From an uncultured Slackia sp. (GTDB lineage: Bacteria; Actinomycetota; Coriobacteriia; Coriobacteriales; Eggerthellaceae), in NCBI GenBank assembly GCA_937895975.1, contig CALBLG010000215.1, positions 1-22,306 of the forward strand: DNA of 22,306 bases, given 5' to 3'. The notes under the pieces are model-generated. The model saw only the letters and a list, made by a program, of their open reading frames with translations. It did not search any database and was not told the origin of the DNA. This document shows positions 21,565-22,306 of the stretch, in pieces; positions within the stretch are counted from its first letter, which is position 1; each line of letters begins with the position of its first letter. The position numbers were made by a program, and so were the translations under genes.

Positions 21565-21573
21565 TGGTATACT
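21565..21573 (+). promoter_or_regulatory. Extended -10 promoter of rpsO
   Basis: TGG-TATACT is a strong extended -10 element. No good -35 is seen about 17 bases upstream, which is common with extended -10 promoters. It would give an rpsO leader of roughly 125 bases. Confidence 0.6.
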
Positions 21574-21673
21574 GCAACGGTTGCATTTACCCAGGGCCTT
21601 GTTTCCACGCACCACCTGCATGGATTCGCGGCATTGGGCGTACACGCGAAAGCGGCTCGCAACGGCCGCGCGA

Positions 21674-21690
21674 TGGCACCTTGCGTGCCA
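21674..21690 (+). promoter_or_regulatory. Hairpin before the rpsO ribosome binding site
   Basis: TGGCAC/GTGCCA with a CTTGC loop ends just before AAAGGTGG. Ribosomal protein S15 represses its own translation through leader structures in several bacteria, so this may be part of such a switch. Confidence 0.4.
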
Positions 21691-21704
21691 AGAAAGGTGG
21701 AGCA

Positions 21705-21995
21705 ATGACTGCAACCACTCGTTCTATCGACAAAGAGACTGTCAAGGCCCTCATCGCCGAGTACGGCAAAGGCGAAGGCGATTCCGGTTCCGCCGAGGTT
21801 CAGGTCGCCATCATGACGCACCGCATCAAGCACCTCACCGAGCACCTGAAGGAGCACAAGAAGGACAACCACACTCGCCGTGGCCTCATGCAGCTCATCG
21901 GTAAGCGTCGTCGCCTGCTGAAGTACATCAAGAACCGCGACATCGAAGAGTACCGCGCGCTCATCAAGAAGCTCGGCATTCGCGACAACATCTAA
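21705..21995 (+). CDS. rpsO: 30S ribosomal protein S15
   Basis: A 96-residue S15, a few residues longer than the usual 89 at the N-terminus. Family signatures are GDSGSAEVQVAIMTHRIKHL, KDNHTRRGLMQLIGKRRRLL and YIKNRDIEEYRALIKKLGIR. S15 binds the central domain of 16S rRNA early in small-subunit assembly. The ATG at 21705 has AAAGGTGG 5-9 bases upstream; the longer in-frame extension upstream is leader sequence. It is followed by a terminator and then pnp, the conserved rpsO-pnp order. Confidence 0.97.
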   Translation: MTATTRSIDKETVKALIAEYGKGEGDSGSAEVQVAIMTHRIKHLTEHLKEHKKDNHTRRGLMQLIGKRRRLLKYIKNRDIEEYRALIKKLGIRDNI

Positions 21996-22005
21996 GTCTT
22001 GCATG

Positions 22006-22027
22006 AAGCCCGCTTTGGCGGGCTTTT
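22006..22027 (+). terminator. Terminator after rpsO
   Basis: AAGCCCGC (22006-22013) pairs with GCGGGCTT (22018-22025) around TTTG, followed by TT. It lies 10 bases after the rpsO stop and probably lets part of the transcripts continue into pnp. Confidence 0.85.
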
Positions 22028-22125
22028 GCAGTTATAAAGCGGTCGGGCAGGGCAGGGGCCCCGCCTGCTCGCGAGGGGCATGAAGAGCGTGCTCCCGAAG
22101 AAGAAGAGAAAGAAGAACTTTCTAC

Positions 22126-22306
22126 ATGGAAAAGATCGTCGAGAGCTTCGAGCTGTACGGCAAGAGCTACCGCCTGGAAACCGGCGAGCTGGCCAAGCAA
22201 GCCACCGGCGCTGTGCTGGTTACCCAGGGCGAAACCACGTGCCTGGTGACGGCCGTCGTCTCCAAGGAGCAGAAGGACTACGACTTCTTCCCGCTGACCG
22301 TCGACT
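22126..22306 (+). CDS. pnp: Polyribonucleotide nucleotidyltransferase (PNPase), N-terminal part
   Basis: The first 60 residues of PNPase, cut by the window end. MEKIVESFELYGKSYRLETG, then LAKQATGAVLVTQGETTCLVTAV and DFFPLTVD match the first RNase PH-like domain. The enzyme degrades RNA 3' to 5' with phosphate and is part of the RNA degradosome in many bacteria. There is no GGAGG ahead of the ATG, only an A/G-rich tract. AGAAAG/CTTTCT forms a 6-bp hairpin (22107-22123) right before the start, and a GC hairpin (GCAGG/CCTGC, 22047-22068) lies farther up. E. coli pnp is autoregulated through its leader, so similar control is possible. Confidence 0.95.
   Translation, partial: MEKIVESFELYGKSYRLETGELAKQATGAVLVTQGETTCLVTAVVSKEQKDYDFFPLTVD

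Overview
The window looks like a chromosomal segment of an anaerobic gut actinobacterium of the class Coriobacteriia, most likely Eggerthellaceae; the genus cannot be fixed from this sequence. The reasons are GC-rich codon use, a membrane-anchored LuxR regulator with about 12 membrane helices beside a CoA-dependent catabolic cluster (a habit of that family), an rpsO-pnp pair, and the mix of a group-3-like [NiFe] hydrogenase with FixABCX.

Layout. (1) 1-806: 3' end of a [NiFe]-hydrogenase large subunit. (2) 807-2212: a REP-like palindrome, two terminators, an AT-rich gene-free stretch, and a TetR regulator on the minus strand. (3) 2213-6758: an acyl-CoA dehydrogenase followed by fixA, fixB, fixC and fixX. 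(4) 7051-8532, minus strand: a membrane LuxR regulator, then a 544-base intergenic region with candidate operators and RNA structure. (5) 9077-19293: an MFS carrier, an esterase, caiA, caiB, caiC, a MaoC-type hydratase, a second MFS carrier and a metallo-beta-lactamase-fold hydrolase, all on the plus strand. (6) 19263-21526: a REP/RAYT island with four 29-base palindromes, a HicB-like/HTH gene, the REP-associated tyrosine transposase, and a decayed GIY-YIG-type gene. (7) 21568-22306: rpsO and the start of pnp.

How it fits together. CaiC, CaiB and CaiA closely resemble the enterobacterial carnitine enzymes: CoA ligation, CoA transfer and crotonobetainyl-CoA reduction. FixABCX is the electron pathway that feeds CaiA in that system. 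The recognisable CaiD (crotonase), CaiT (BCCT antiporter), CaiE and CaiF are missing from the window. In their places are a hotdog-fold MaoC/hydratase-2 protein, two MFS carriers and a membrane LuxR regulator. An HSL-type esterase and an MBL-fold hydrolase are added. I read this as a rebuilt anaerobic carnitine (or related betaine) pathway, possibly able to start from acyl esters of carnitine. A second acyl-CoA dehydrogenase, transcribed with the fix genes, has an unknown but probably related substrate. The substrate assignment rests on similarity recalled from memory and on gene context.

The second system is the REP/RAYT family. Palindromes with half-site TGGGTCAAAGGGAC occur at six places, one of them degenerate, and five of the six lie at gene 3' ends. 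Three reading frames run into a palindrome and take their last residues and stop codon from it.
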